Assembly (NCBI GenBank): GCA_945863115.1
Contig: CAMAYZ010000007.1
Location: 1-64,000, forward strand
DNA length: 64,000 bases
Direction: 5' to 3'
DNA from: Bifidobacterium breve
GTDB taxonomy: Bacteria > Actinomycetota > Actinomycetes > Nanopelagicales > Nanopelagicaceae
Positions 18,587 through 27,704 of this stretch are shown piece after piece (position 1 is the first letter of the stretch; each line of letters starts with the position of its first letter). The position numbers and the translations under genes are program-made. Under the pieces are notes generated by a model. That model did not search any database, had not been told where the DNA came from, and saw only the letters and a program-made list of their open reading frames with translations.

Positions 18587-19411
18587 ATGCGCAAAAAGAT
18601 TAGCTTGGCTGCAATAGCTGGACTCGTTGCATCCACAGTAATTTTTGCTGGAGCGAATACTTCGGCAAATGCTGCTTCAAACCCACTAAATCTGGTTAAG
18701 CCGGGTTCATTGGTAGTTGGAATGACACTTCAATTCAAGCCACAGATGTATCTAGATGAAGCTGGAAAGCCAGCTGGATACGATGTTGAATTGGTAAAGC
18801 GTCTAGCAAAGTCACTTCGTCTAAAGCTTGAAATTAAGAACATGGACTTTGCTGGTCTTATTCCTGGCCTAGTGTCAAAGCAATTTGACTTGGTTTCAGT
18901 TGGACTTACAAAGAATCCAGATCGCGAAAAGTCAATCCAGTTCGTGCGTGAATACATGCCTTACACAACAGTGTTGGCTGCACGTTCAGGCGATTCAACA
19001 GGCGCTACAAAAGCCCTTTGGAACGTAGCTGGCAAGAAGATTACTGCGCTTCAAGGTGCTGCTGCATCTAGAATCGTAAAGGCAGATTTCCCTGCTACAA
19101 CACTTGTTGAATTCCCACAACAGAACGATGCATTCCTAGAAGTAGTTTCTAAGCGTGCTGATGCAATTGTGGTAGAAGAGAACCTTCTAAACCAATTCAA
19201 TAAGACTAACCCTGGCCAACTTGCAAAGGTAAAGCTTCCTGCGCCACTTAGCCAAGCATTCGGTCAATGGACAGTTCAACTTGGTAACAATGCACTAGAT
19301 GCAAAGTTAACTCGTTGGCTATGTTCAAACCAAGAGGGTGGATATTTAGCATCAGTATTCAAGAAGACAATGGGATATACCCAGCCAACTCTTCCTGAGT
19401 GCACAGAGTAA
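18587..19411 (+). CDS. ABC transporter substrate-binding protein (polar amino acid, SBP family 3)
   Basis: ATG 18587 MRKKISLAAIAGLVASTVIFAGANTSANA signal; PAGYDVELVKRLAK, SVGLTKNPDREKSIQF SBP_bac_3 motifs. Confidence 0.92.
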   Translation: MRKKISLAAIAGLVASTVIFAGANTSANAASNPLNLVKPGSLVVGMTLQFKPQMYLDEAGKPAGYDVELVKRLAKSLRLKLEIKNMDFAGLIPGLVSKQFDLVSVGLTKNPDREKSIQFVREYMPYTTVLAARSGDSTGATKALWNVAGKKITALQGAAASRIVKADFPATTLVEFPQQNDAFLEVVSKRADAIVVEENLLNQFNKTNPGQLAKVKLPAPLSQAFGQWTVQLGNNALDAKLTRWLCSNQEGGYLASVFKKTMGYTQPTLPECTE

Positions 19412-19426
19412 AAAACGCTATGAGAG

Positions 19427-19452
19427 ATCCCGAAGTGAAATAACTTCGGGAT
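19427..19452 (+). terminator. Perfect hairpin downstream of SBP gene (terminator or 3' stabiliser)
   Basis: atcccgaagt-gaaata-acttcgggat, 10 bp perfect stem. Confidence 0.6.
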
Positions 19453-19465
19453 TTGCAAGAAACTC

Positions 19466-19497
19466 GAACTGGCAACCTTCACAAAGGTTGCCAGTTC
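19466..19497. terminator. Second perfect hairpin, 14 bp stem with 4-nt loop
   Basis: gaactggcaacctt-caca-aaggttgccagttc; no strong T tract. Confidence 0.55.
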
Positions 19498-19546
19498 TCT
19501 TAATTTGAGATTGAAAACTAGCAAATCAGTGGAAGGATAATGGCTA

Positions 19547-20980
19547 ATGAAAACCTTCGACTTGGTTGTTATCGGTGGTGGCCCTGCTGGTATTGCAGCT
19601 GCCGCGACTGCTTCTAAGCATGGGTTGCAAGTTGCCATTATTGATGAGCGACCAACTCTTGGCGGGCAAATTTACAAACGCGTTGGGCCTGGCTTTAAGG
19701 TTAAGAGCGCTAAAGAAGTTGGTAAAGACTATTTTCTGGGCGAAGAATTAATCAATGAACTAGAAAATTCAAGTGTTGAACTATTTTTAGAAACCCTTGT
19801 TGGAACCATTGAGAATTCAGCTGTGGTAATTGTTAGAAATGGCGAAAGCGCCGAGAGGTTGAATTACAAGAAGTTATTGATCTCACCAGGTGCTTATGAC
19901 CGCCCAGTCGCATTCCCGGGCTGGACGCTTCCAGGAGTAATAACTGCGGGTGCAGCGCAATCATTAGTAAAGACTCAACGGGTGAATCCGGGATCTAGAA
20001 TATTTTTTGCTGGTAGCGGACCTTTAGCTCTCGCCTTTCCGGCGCAGTTAAGTGGATATGGCGCAAATATCGTTGGCATAATTGAAGCGGCACCACGACC
20101 AGGAATTTTTAAGGCGCTCCGCATTCTGCTCGCCGTAATCGGTAATTTAGATTTAATGCGTGATGCTGCAAAATACCAATTCCATTTAATTTCTAACCGC
20201 ATCCCAATGACATATCGAAGAATTATCGTCAGCGCCAATGGTAAAGATCGAGTTGAATCTGTTACTCACGCCAAAGTTGATAAAAATTGGCGAGTAATCC
20301 CAGGAACTGAAAAAACGGTTGAAGTAGATGCGCTCTGTGTTGGATATGGCTTCTTCCCATCTGTTGAACTATTCCGGTTATTAGATTGCGAATTAGAATA
20401 TGAAGAGAGCCGTGGTGGGGCTGTCGTTAAATTAGATAACTGGGGCGCAACATCCGTTGCAAATGTATTTGGAGCTGGCGATGGCACCGGAATTTCTGGT
20501 TCATATGTGGCAATCGCTCGGGGCCGACTTGCGGCACTTAAAATTGCAGCCGAACTTGGAAAAATCTCAGATAAAGCTCTGTCAACCCTGGCGGCTGGCT
20601 ATCAGAGAACTTTTTCCCAGAGAACTAAGTTTCAACGTGCTATCAACAACGCTTACGAAATTAAGAGTGGCATTTATGAACTTGCAGATAATGGAACGGT
20701 GATTTGCCGATGCGAGTCCGTTAAATTAGAGAGCATTCTGCCAGTTCTAGAATCAACGATTGATCCTTCGGTTGTTAAGGCTTACACCAGATGCGGAATG
20801 GGACTCTGTCAGGGTCGCAACTGTCAACGACAGATTTCTGCGCTAATCGCTCAAAAGCATGGAATACCAATATCGCAAATCACTCAAGCAACGCCAAGAT
20901 TCCCGACAAAACCAATCAAGCTTGGACAGATTGCTGATGCAACAGTTACCTCTGAGAAATACTTTATCGATGCTGAATAA
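19547..20980 (+). CDS. FAD/NAD(P)-dependent oxidoreductase, HcnB / D-hydroxyproline dehydrogenase alpha-like, with BFD-like 2Fe-2S domain
   Basis: 477 aa; LVVIGGGPAGIAAA, GGQIYKR, FPGWTLPGVITAGAAQ, CRC...CGMGLCQGRNC. Confidence 0.88.
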   Translation: MKTFDLVVIGGGPAGIAAAATASKHGLQVAIIDERPTLGGQIYKRVGPGFKVKSAKEVGKDYFLGEELINELENSSVELFLETLVGTIENSAVVIVRNGESAERLNYKKLLISPGAYDRPVAFPGWTLPGVITAGAAQSLVKTQRVNPGSRIFFAGSGPLALAFPAQLSGYGANIVGIIEAAPRPGIFKALRILLAVIGNLDLMRDAAKYQFHLISNRIPMTYRRIIVSANGKDRVESVTHAKVDKNWRVIPGTEKTVEVDALCVGYGFFPSVELFRLLDCELEYEESRGGAVVKLDNWGATSVANVFGAGDGTGISGSYVAIARGRLAALKIAAELGKISDKALSTLAAGYQRTFSQRTKFQRAINNAYEIKSGIYELADNGTVICRCESVKLESILPVLESTIDPSVVKAYTRCGMGLCQGRNCQRQISALIAQKHGIPISQITQATPRFPTKPIKLGQIADATVTSEKYFIDAE

Positions 20981-22181
20981 TACTTTTCTGCCTGGATATC
21001 TCAGCCAATCTGAGAATTTTGAAGAGCTGCCAACGCAGAGCGATGTTGTAATTATTGGTGGCGGACTTTTAGGAACTGCACTCTCCTACTACTTAGCAAA
21101 ATCTGGTGTCGAAGTAACTCTGCTAGAGCGAAATGATTTAAATCGTGAAGCATCCGGAACTAATGCTGGAAGCTTCCACTTTCAAATTGCACTTCACCAG
21201 CTAACCGACAATATGACTGACGCTGACGACAAGCGTTTAGCCGAAGAAACTAAGTTGATGTTAGATGCCGCAATGCTCTGGGATGATATTGAGAAAGAGT
21301 TAGATGCTGATCTTGGCGTTCACTTCACTGGCGGATTTATGGTTGCTGAGACCCAAGAAGAGCTTCAAGTACTCCGCGATAAACAGCGAATCGAAGAGAT
21401 TGCCGGTCTTGAGACCCAAGTAATGACCGGAAATGAAATGCGAGAGTTTGCCCCGTATTTAGCGCCAGACTTGTCCGGAATCGCTTTCTGCCCACGAGAA
21501 GGACATGCCAATCCACTTCTAGTTGGACCAACTTATGCATATCGCGCACATCAACTTGGCGCAAAGATTCGCACCAATTGTGAAGTCATTCGAATCGAAC
21601 AGATAACTGGAATACCTGGCTTTCGATTTAAAATTCATACTAATCGCGGAACCATTCTTTGCAATCGTGTAGTTAATGCAAGTGGTGCCTGGACTGCTGA
21701 AATATCTTCGCAGCTAGGTTTGAATTTACCAATGGGTTTAAGTGGCCTACATGTAAATGTTACCGAGCCTAGAGAATACTTCTTGGAAGCCATGGTTCAA
21801 CATATCGGGCGCCGGTTAACTCTTAAACAGACTACAAACAATACTTTCATCATTGGTGGCGGCTGGCCTTCTCGCGAAGAGAAGTTTCCGCTGCGCTATT
21901 CGAACTTTTGGGAAAGCGCGGCAGGTAATGCAGCAGTTGCGGTCCGAGTTCTTCCAATGCTTAAAGATGTGCAATTAGTTCGAGTCTGGTCTGGTGTTTG
22001 GGCATATACAAATGACTTCAAACCAATTCTTGGCGAATCTGAAAAAATACCGGGCTACCATATTGCAATGGTCCCAACAGGTTTTACACTAGGTCCTATG
22101 GTCTCCAGAATGCTTGCTGAATATATGTCGCAACCTGGCGCTAAAGGCCTTATTCCAAATGAATTCCACGTTGATCGCTAA
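20970..22181 (+). CDS. FAD-dependent amino acid oxidoreductase (DadA-like, HcnC/D-hydroxyproline dehydrogenase beta-like)
   Basis: Internal ATG at 20970 overlaps upstream gene; DVVIIGGGLLGTALSYYLAKSGVEVTLLE, EASGTNAGSFHFQ. Confidence 0.87.
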   Translation: MLNNTFLPGYLSQSENFEELPTQSDVVIIGGGLLGTALSYYLAKSGVEVTLLERNDLNREASGTNAGSFHFQIALHQLTDNMTDADDKRLAEETKLMLDAAMLWDDIEKELDADLGVHFTGGFMVAETQEELQVLRDKQRIEEIAGLETQVMTGNEMREFAPYLAPDLSGIAFCPREGHANPLLVGPTYAYRAHQLGAKIRTNCEVIRIEQITGIPGFRFKIHTNRGTILCNRVVNASGAWTAEISSQLGLNLPMGLSGLHVNVTEPREYFLEAMVQHIGRRLTLKQTTNNTFIIGGGWPSREEKFPLRYSNFWESAAGNAAVAVRVLPMLKDVQLVRVWSGVWAYTNDFKPILGESEKIPGYHIAMVPTGFTLGPMVSRMLAEYMSQPGAKGLIPNEFHVDR

Positions 22182-22207
22182 CTGAAAAAAATAGGAGCAA
22201 ATAAAAA

Positions 22208-23143
22208 ATGGATAGAAACTCCATCGATTGGAAGGGTTACTGGCCCGCAAGCCCTACCCCTTTTAAAGAGAATGGCGACCTAGACCTTGAAACTTTTGGG
22301 AAGTTAGTCGATTGGTATCTCGAGTGTGGAATGCATGGCATTTTTGTTAATGGAACTACTGGCGAATGGTTTTCCCAAACGATTCCAGAGCGCAAAGAGT
22401 TAATTGAATTTGTATTAGATCGAGTAGCCGGTCGAATTCCAGTAGTCGTTGGTATTACAACATTTACCGCTCGTGATTCAATCCCATTAGGTGTGCATGC
22501 GATGGCAGCCGGCGCCGCTGGTGTTTGTTCATCTGCTCCCGCTTATGCAAAGACACTTCCAGATGAGACCGTGGCTTATTTCTCTGAACTTTCAACTGGT
22601 ATTCAAGGTCCAGTCATGATTTATAACTGGCCACACGGAACCAATATTGAAATCGAGGGCGAACTCGCTGAGCGCTTAGCTGATGTAGAGAACATTGTTG
22701 CAATCAAAGACAGCACAGCGAATGGCGATCAGTTTAGAGATACCGCTCGCCGCGTAAATGACCGAGTCCGAATTTATGGAAATTTCATGGTTCCTGAAAA
22801 TCTAAAGTTCATGCAGCAATATGGTGGTGACGGAACGATTGGTGGCGGAAGTATCTATGGAAAAGCTGATCCATTGTTCTGGGAAAATTACTGGAGTGGA
22901 AACATCGAAGCTGCTCAGAAGCATGCAGTCGAGAATGAAATACTTCTTGGAAAGCTCTGGCAACCAGGTGGTTGGCGTGGAATTTACGGCTCGTATCAGA
23001 GCCAATTAAAAGCAATCATGAAAATTATGGGACTTCCTGGTGGCAGCGTTAGAGCCCCACGTCTTCCACTAACAGATCCAGCTAGCCTTGCAAAAATCAG
23101 AGCAACTTTAATCGAATGCAATATCCCAGTCGGAAAGGAATAG
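22208..23143 (+). CDS. DHDPS/N-acetylneuraminate lyase (DapA) family aldolase
   Basis: 311 aa; NGTTGEW, MIYNWP (Tyr), VAIKDST (Schiff-base Lys). Confidence 0.9.
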   Translation: MDRNSIDWKGYWPASPTPFKENGDLDLETFGKLVDWYLECGMHGIFVNGTTGEWFSQTIPERKELIEFVLDRVAGRIPVVVGITTFTARDSIPLGVHAMAAGAAGVCSSAPAYAKTLPDETVAYFSELSTGIQGPVMIYNWPHGTNIEIEGELAERLADVENIVAIKDSTANGDQFRDTARRVNDRVRIYGNFMVPENLKFMQQYGGDGTIGGGSIYGKADPLFWENYWSGNIEAAQKHAVENEILLGKLWQPGGWRGIYGSYQSQLKAIMKIMGLPGGSVRAPRLPLTDPASLAKIRATLIECNIPVGKE

Positions 23144-23147
23144 TTCG

Positions 23148-24092
23148 GTGCAAAATTTTCGTGGAGTAGACCATGCTGGTATTGGTGTTGGCAATATGGA
23201 CGAGGCACTTCTATTTTGGCGAGATAAGTTAGGTTTCACTGAACTTTATTTTGATTACACCGGACCGGTTCCAGGTCTTGAGGAAATTTGCAAGAAAAAA
23301 GATGTCAAGGCCAGAATTGTTATGCTCGGAAACCGCCATACAACTCGACTTGGACCAGGGAAAGTTAAGTTAGTTCAACGCTTAGATGGAAATGGTGCGC
23401 CTGAATATCCAGCAGGTATTGGATATGGTGAGGTCGGACTTGCTGAAGTTTGTCTTCACACCCTTCACACCGAAAAAATATTTCGCCACTTGGTAGATGA
23501 TCTAAAAATTAAATCTTTAATGGAACCACTAAGTGCAAGCGTTGGTGAACATGGTATTGATTTAGATATTGCATATGTTGCAGACCCTTGGATGGGTAAG
23601 GTTGAATTAATTGATTGGAAGGGGCTTTGGACCTCGCGTCCAGCTGCGCCACGTATCGAAGGCGTAAACCATGTGGCCTTCGGTGTTCATGACATGAAGG
23701 TAACAACTGATTTTTATAAGCAATTAGGTTTCATTGATCAAATCTTTGAATCAAAAGAGTTCTTTGATCCGATGGCCCCTTGGTATCAAGTTGGTCGCCC
23801 ACTTCCAGGACATCACATGACACTCTGGTTGTCTGGTGAAGGCGCTGGAATCGAACCAGTTCGACTTACCCCGCTCTGGGAAGATTGCCGCGGCGAATGG
23901 GGCCATGTCGGGCCAATGGATTTTGGAATCGGCGTGCAGAATATTAAAAAGGCTGTCGCAACGTTGAAAAGTTTAGGAATTGAAACACATAGCGATATTC
24001 AAGTATTAGATGTTGGAAATACTGAATTCAAATATGTATATTTCAAAGATCCAGATGATCAATATGTATCACTTGTGGAGAGCAACTACTAA
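23148..24092 (+). CDS. VOC (glyoxalase/dioxygenase superfamily) protein with two VOC domains
   Basis: 314 aa; VDHAGIGVGNMDEALLFWRDKLGF and VNHVAFGVHDMKVTTDFYKQLGF. Confidence 0.85.
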   Translation: MQNFRGVDHAGIGVGNMDEALLFWRDKLGFTELYFDYTGPVPGLEEICKKKDVKARIVMLGNRHTTRLGPGKVKLVQRLDGNGAPEYPAGIGYGEVGLAEVCLHTLHTEKIFRHLVDDLKIKSLMEPLSASVGEHGIDLDIAYVADPWMGKVELIDWKGLWTSRPAAPRIEGVNHVAFGVHDMKVTTDFYKQLGFIDQIFESKEFFDPMAPWYQVGRPLPGHHMTLWLSGEGAGIEPVRLTPLWEDCRGEWGHVGPMDFGIGVQNIKKAVATLKSLGIETHSDIQVLDVGNTEFKYVYFKDPDDQYVSLVESNY

Positions 24093-24101
24093 TTAGTTCA
24101 A

Positions 24102-24416
24102 TTAGTTAGAAGCTTTTAACCCGTCTTGGGTTCTAATATTCATTCCGGCTTTTACCCAGGTCATACAAGCCCGAGTATTTGGTTTGTCATCGACAACGAC
24201 TAAACAATCGAAACAAACTCCCATTCCGCAAAAAACACCTCGTGACTCCCCCAAGGTAGTTGTTCGCATTGCGAAAACTTCTTCAGAGAGCAGGACTGTG
24301 GCAACACTTTCACCAAGATAGGCAGTTACAGGCTTGCCATTTAAGTCAATTGTTACGGCTGCACCACGTTCGATATTTCCATCGAGTGGAATCCGCCCTG
24401 AAGTATTTTCTTTCAC
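24102..24416 (-). CDS. 2Fe-2S ferredoxin-like subunit (HcnA / oxidase gamma-like)
   Basis: 104 aa; ESRGVFCGMGVCFDCLVVVDDKPNTRACMT cluster motif, like N-terminus of 3016..4749. Confidence 0.88.
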   Translation of the reverse strand: MKENTSGRIPLDGNIERGAAVTIDLNGKPVTAYLGESVATVLLSEEVFAMRTTTLGESRGVFCGMGVCFDCLVVVDDKPNTRACMTWVKAGMNIRTQDGLKASN

Positions 24417-24452
24417 TCCGCTAGTGTGCCAATCTAAGATAGAATTTTCAAT

Positions 24453-25541
24453 ATGACATCAGCACTTTTCACACCAATTAAAATTCGTTCCACTGATTTC
24501 GCAAATCGTGTTTGGGTAAGCCCCATGTGCCAATATTCCGCTAAAGATGGTGTTGTCGGCGAATGGCACAACGTTCATCTTGGGTCATTTGCTACTGGCG
24601 GTGTTGGATTGATAATGGTTGAGGCAACTGGCGTAGAACCTGAAGCACGCATTTCAATTGGTTGTACAGGTATTTGGAATGACAAGCAGGCTGCAGCATT
24701 TAAACCGATCGTAGATTTCGTTCACTCGCAAGGTGTAAAAATTGGAATTCAATTGGCACATGCTGGGCGCAAAGGCTCGACCATGGTTCCTTGGGATGAT
24801 CACGAAATTGCAAGTGCTAGTGAAGGTGGTTGGGAGACTACAGCTCCGAGCCCAATTAGCTTCAAAGATTTTCCCATTCCAAGAGAACTTACGGTTGCTG
24901 AAATTAATGGACTAACAACAAAGTTTGTTGAAGCGAGTCTGCGTTCAATTGATGCTGGTTTCGATGTCATTGAGATTCACGCAGCTCATGGCTATTTATT
25001 CCACCAATTTATGTCTCCAATAACAAATAAACGCAGCGATCAATACGGTGGCAGCTTTGAAAACAGAATTAGATTCCTAGTTGAAACCGCAAAAGCCATC
25101 AGAGAACATATCGGCGATGAAATGCCACTATTTACTCGGATCTCGGCAACTGATTGGGTTGAGGGCGGTTGGGATGTTGAAGAGTCCATTGCGCTCTGTC
25201 GAATTATTAAAGATGTTGGTGTTGATTTAATAGACGTCTCATCTGGTGGCCTAGTTCACGATGCAAAAATTACAACAGGCCCTGGATATCAAGTTCCACT
25301 CGCTGCTCGCATAAAAGCAGAGTCGAAGATATTAACTTCAGCGGTTGGCATTATTACCGAGGCAGTTCAAGCCGAAGAGATTATCGAAAGCAAAAGCAGC
25401 GATGCGGTAATGATTGGAAGGCAGATGCTACGCAATCCACGTTGGGCAATTAGTGCGGCTGAAGAACTTGGCGAGAAAATTCCTTGGTCTCTACAACTAG
25501 AGCGCTCACGTAGGATAGGTGCGAGGAAGTCGCCTCAGTAG
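24453..25541 (+). CDS. NADH:flavin oxidoreductase, Old Yellow Enzyme (YqjM/NamA-like)
   Basis: 362 aa; VWVSPMCQYSA, GIQLAHAGRKGS, EIHAAHGYLFHQFMSPITNKRSDQYGGSFENR. Confidence 0.93.
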   Translation: MTSALFTPIKIRSTDFANRVWVSPMCQYSAKDGVVGEWHNVHLGSFATGGVGLIMVEATGVEPEARISIGCTGIWNDKQAAAFKPIVDFVHSQGVKIGIQLAHAGRKGSTMVPWDDHEIASASEGGWETTAPSPISFKDFPIPRELTVAEINGLTTKFVEASLRSIDAGFDVIEIHAAHGYLFHQFMSPITNKRSDQYGGSFENRIRFLVETAKAIREHIGDEMPLFTRISATDWVEGGWDVEESIALCRIIKDVGVDLIDVSSGGLVHDAKITTGPGYQVPLAARIKAESKILTSAVGIITEAVQAEEIIESKSSDAVMIGRQMLRNPRWAISAAEELGEKIPWSLQLERSRRIGARKSPQ

Positions 25542-25546
25542 TTCGG

Positions 25547-26713
25547 TTAGAAACGTGTTAGCGCGAATGGCTTTAAATCTATTTTTGAAGCTGAGTTAAG
25601 AACTAAATCAGATAGAACTTCCCCTAGAAGTGGCGAAGCAGTAAATCCCATATACGGATACATGCCTACGTAGGCACCAGGAGTGTTTGGCAGTTCCCCA
25701 ATAACTGGATTGTGATCGGGTGTTCCGTTTCCGACTCCAATCCAAGTTCTAATTACTTTAATCTTGGATATCGAAGGGCAGACCTTTAGCGCTACCCGCA
25801 GATTAGATTGCAATGAGTCAAGATTTAATACTGCCTCTCCTGAGTTGTCGTATCTAGCTGGCCAGCCACCACCGATCAATAGCGAGCCAGAATTCGCCTG
25901 TTTAAAGGTTAATTTCTCAGTTGTGAAATAAATCAGATGGTTTACGAATTTATCAACTTGTTCGGTTACCGAAACCTGTACTGGCACATCTGAGATTGGC
26001 AGATCTAAACCTAAAGATTTTGCGAGTTTAGGTAGCCCAGCATTTGCAGTAAGCACCACCTTTTCGGCAAAAAAATCTCCGGCGTCGGTCAGAATCTTAA
26101 ATTTTCCATCTACCTTTTCGATCGCCAATACTTCAACTCCAGTGACAATACTGGCTCCGACTTCTTTAGCTCTCGCCGCAAAAGCAGGCGCTGTAACTAA
26201 TGGATTCGCTTTCCCTTCAATCGGGCAAAAAGCAGCACCTAGCATTTTCTGAGAAATATATGGGGCCATCTCATGTAACTCTTTTTGATCAATTAAACGT
26301 GATGCAATTCCAACTTCATTCTCAAGTTTTACCTTTGCTTCTAGCGCAACCATATCTGAAGCGGACTCAGCGACCATCAATCCACCCTTGCCGCCAACTT
26401 CAAGATCGGTATTTAATTTCTCGCCAAGGGTTTTCCAAATCTCAAGTGAAGAAGCTAAAAATGATAATCCTGGTAGAAAATCTCTCGCCCATTTCATTCC
26501 GAGTTGATGAAATGGTTCGAATTGAATTTGTCCGTGCAAGCTTCCGGCATTTCTGCCTGACGCTTGAGTATTCAAATCAAATTTTTCTAAAAGTGCGACA
26601 TTCGCACCCTTGATTGCGAGGTTGTAGGCAGTAGCGCAACCTGCAGATCCACCGCCAATAACAATTACATCGAAATTTCTTCTCGTAATTGATTGATGTG
26701 AATTGGTAAACAC
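25547..26713 (-). CDS. FAD-dependent amino acid oxidoreductase (DadA-like), paralogue of 20970..22181
   Basis: 388 aa; DVIVIGGGSAGCATAYNLAIKGANVALLEKFDLNTQASGRNAGSLHGQ. Confidence 0.88.
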   Translation of the reverse strand: MFTNSHQSITRRNFDVIVIGGGSAGCATAYNLAIKGANVALLEKFDLNTQASGRNAGSLHGQIQFEPFHQLGMKWARDFLPGLSFLASSLEIWKTLGEKLNTDLEVGGKGGLMVAESASDMVALEAKVKLENEVGIASRLIDQKELHEMAPYISQKMLGAAFCPIEGKANPLVTAPAFAARAKEVGASIVTGVEVLAIEKVDGKFKILTDAGDFFAEKVVLTANAGLPKLAKSLGLDLPISDVPVQVSVTEQVDKFVNHLIYFTTEKLTFKQANSGSLLIGGGWPARYDNSGEAVLNLDSLQSNLRVALKVCPSISKIKVIRTWIGVGNGTPDHNPVIGELPNTPGAYVGMYPYMGFTASPLLGEVLSDLVLNSASKIDLKPFALTRF

Positions 26714-26763
26714 ATTAATATACTAACTTACGAGCTGATGTTTGAGTAGTTGATTGGGGAGAA

Positions 26764-27696
26764 ATGTCTAAGCAATTCCGCGGTAGTTACGGTGTTTTGG
26801 TAACACCATTTACAGAGGGTGGAAAATCGGTAGATACCGCTGCACTTAAGAATCTTCTCGATTGGCAGATCAAAAGTAAATCTCCCGGAGTTATTGTTTT
26901 AGGAACTACCGGAGAATTTTTAACTATTAGCGATGACGAGCGTCGAACAATCGTTGAAACAACTGTGAAGCACATTGATGGCCGGATAGATGTATTGGTG
27001 GGCACCACAAACGCCTATACCCCAAATGCAGTTCGATTTAGCAAAGAGGCTCAAGAGTTGGGCGCCGACGGCTTAATGATTCTTCCGCCCTATTATTACA
27101 AACCAACACTCGATGAGATTTATAACTACTACAAAGCAATCTGTGGTGTGGTTTCAATCCCAATCATGATTTACAACAATCCATTTACATCGAATGTAGA
27201 TATTCCAGCAGCTCTGGTTGCGAAAATAGCAAAGTCTTTCGAGCAGGTTAGGTACATCAAGGAGGCCAGCCAAGATATCGCCCGAGTGCGCGATGTTATT
27301 GAAGAGTCAAATGGTCTGGTCAATGTTTTTGCCGGTGAGCGAGTAGTTGAGTCGTATCAACTGGGCGCCGTCGGATATGTAAATCCTTACGCAAATTATA
27401 TTCCGGAAGCTTCAACGGTCATCTGTGAATACTTGGCGGCTGGTCGCGTTGAAGATGCAAAGAAGATAGATCGATTCATTACAAAGATTGACCATGTAAT
27501 TGCCGAAGGTCACCCACTTTATGGTCACCAGTGTTATTCGAAGGCGCTAGCTGCTGTTCGCGGTTACCCAGTGGGCGATGTAAGACCGCCAATTACAACT
27601 TTCGCAGAACTCGGTCAAGAAGGAAAAGACCGCGTCACGAAGATTTCTAAATTGATGGATGAACTAGATACTTTGCTGGTTCAACTAGCTAAATAG
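26764..27696 (+). CDS. DHDPS/DapA family aldolase, second copy
   Basis: 310 aa; LGTTGEF, MIYNNP, YIKEAS. Confidence 0.9.
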   Translation: MSKQFRGSYGVLVTPFTEGGKSVDTAALKNLLDWQIKSKSPGVIVLGTTGEFLTISDDERRTIVETTVKHIDGRIDVLVGTTNAYTPNAVRFSKEAQELGADGLMILPPYYYKPTLDEIYNYYKAICGVVSIPIMIYNNPFTSNVDIPAALVAKIAKSFEQVRYIKEASQDIARVRDVIEESNGLVNVFAGERVVESYQLGAVGYVNPYANYIPEASTVICEYLAAGRVEDAKKIDRFITKIDHVIAEGHPLYGHQCYSKALAAVRGYPVGDVRPPITTFAELGQEGKDRVTKISKLMDELDTLLVQLAK

Positions 27697-27704
27697 TTTT
27701 TAGA

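Noticed and set aside
26200-26613. 137-aa + strand ORF antisense to the DadA-like gene
   Set aside because: Low-complexity non-domain translation inside a well-supported - strand CDS; read as frame shadow.
17005-27696. Complete trans-4-hydroxy-L-proline degradation cluster
   Set aside because: Oxidase and DHDPS-like parts are present, but no proline-racemase-family epimerase or semialdehyde dehydrogenase was seen in the window.
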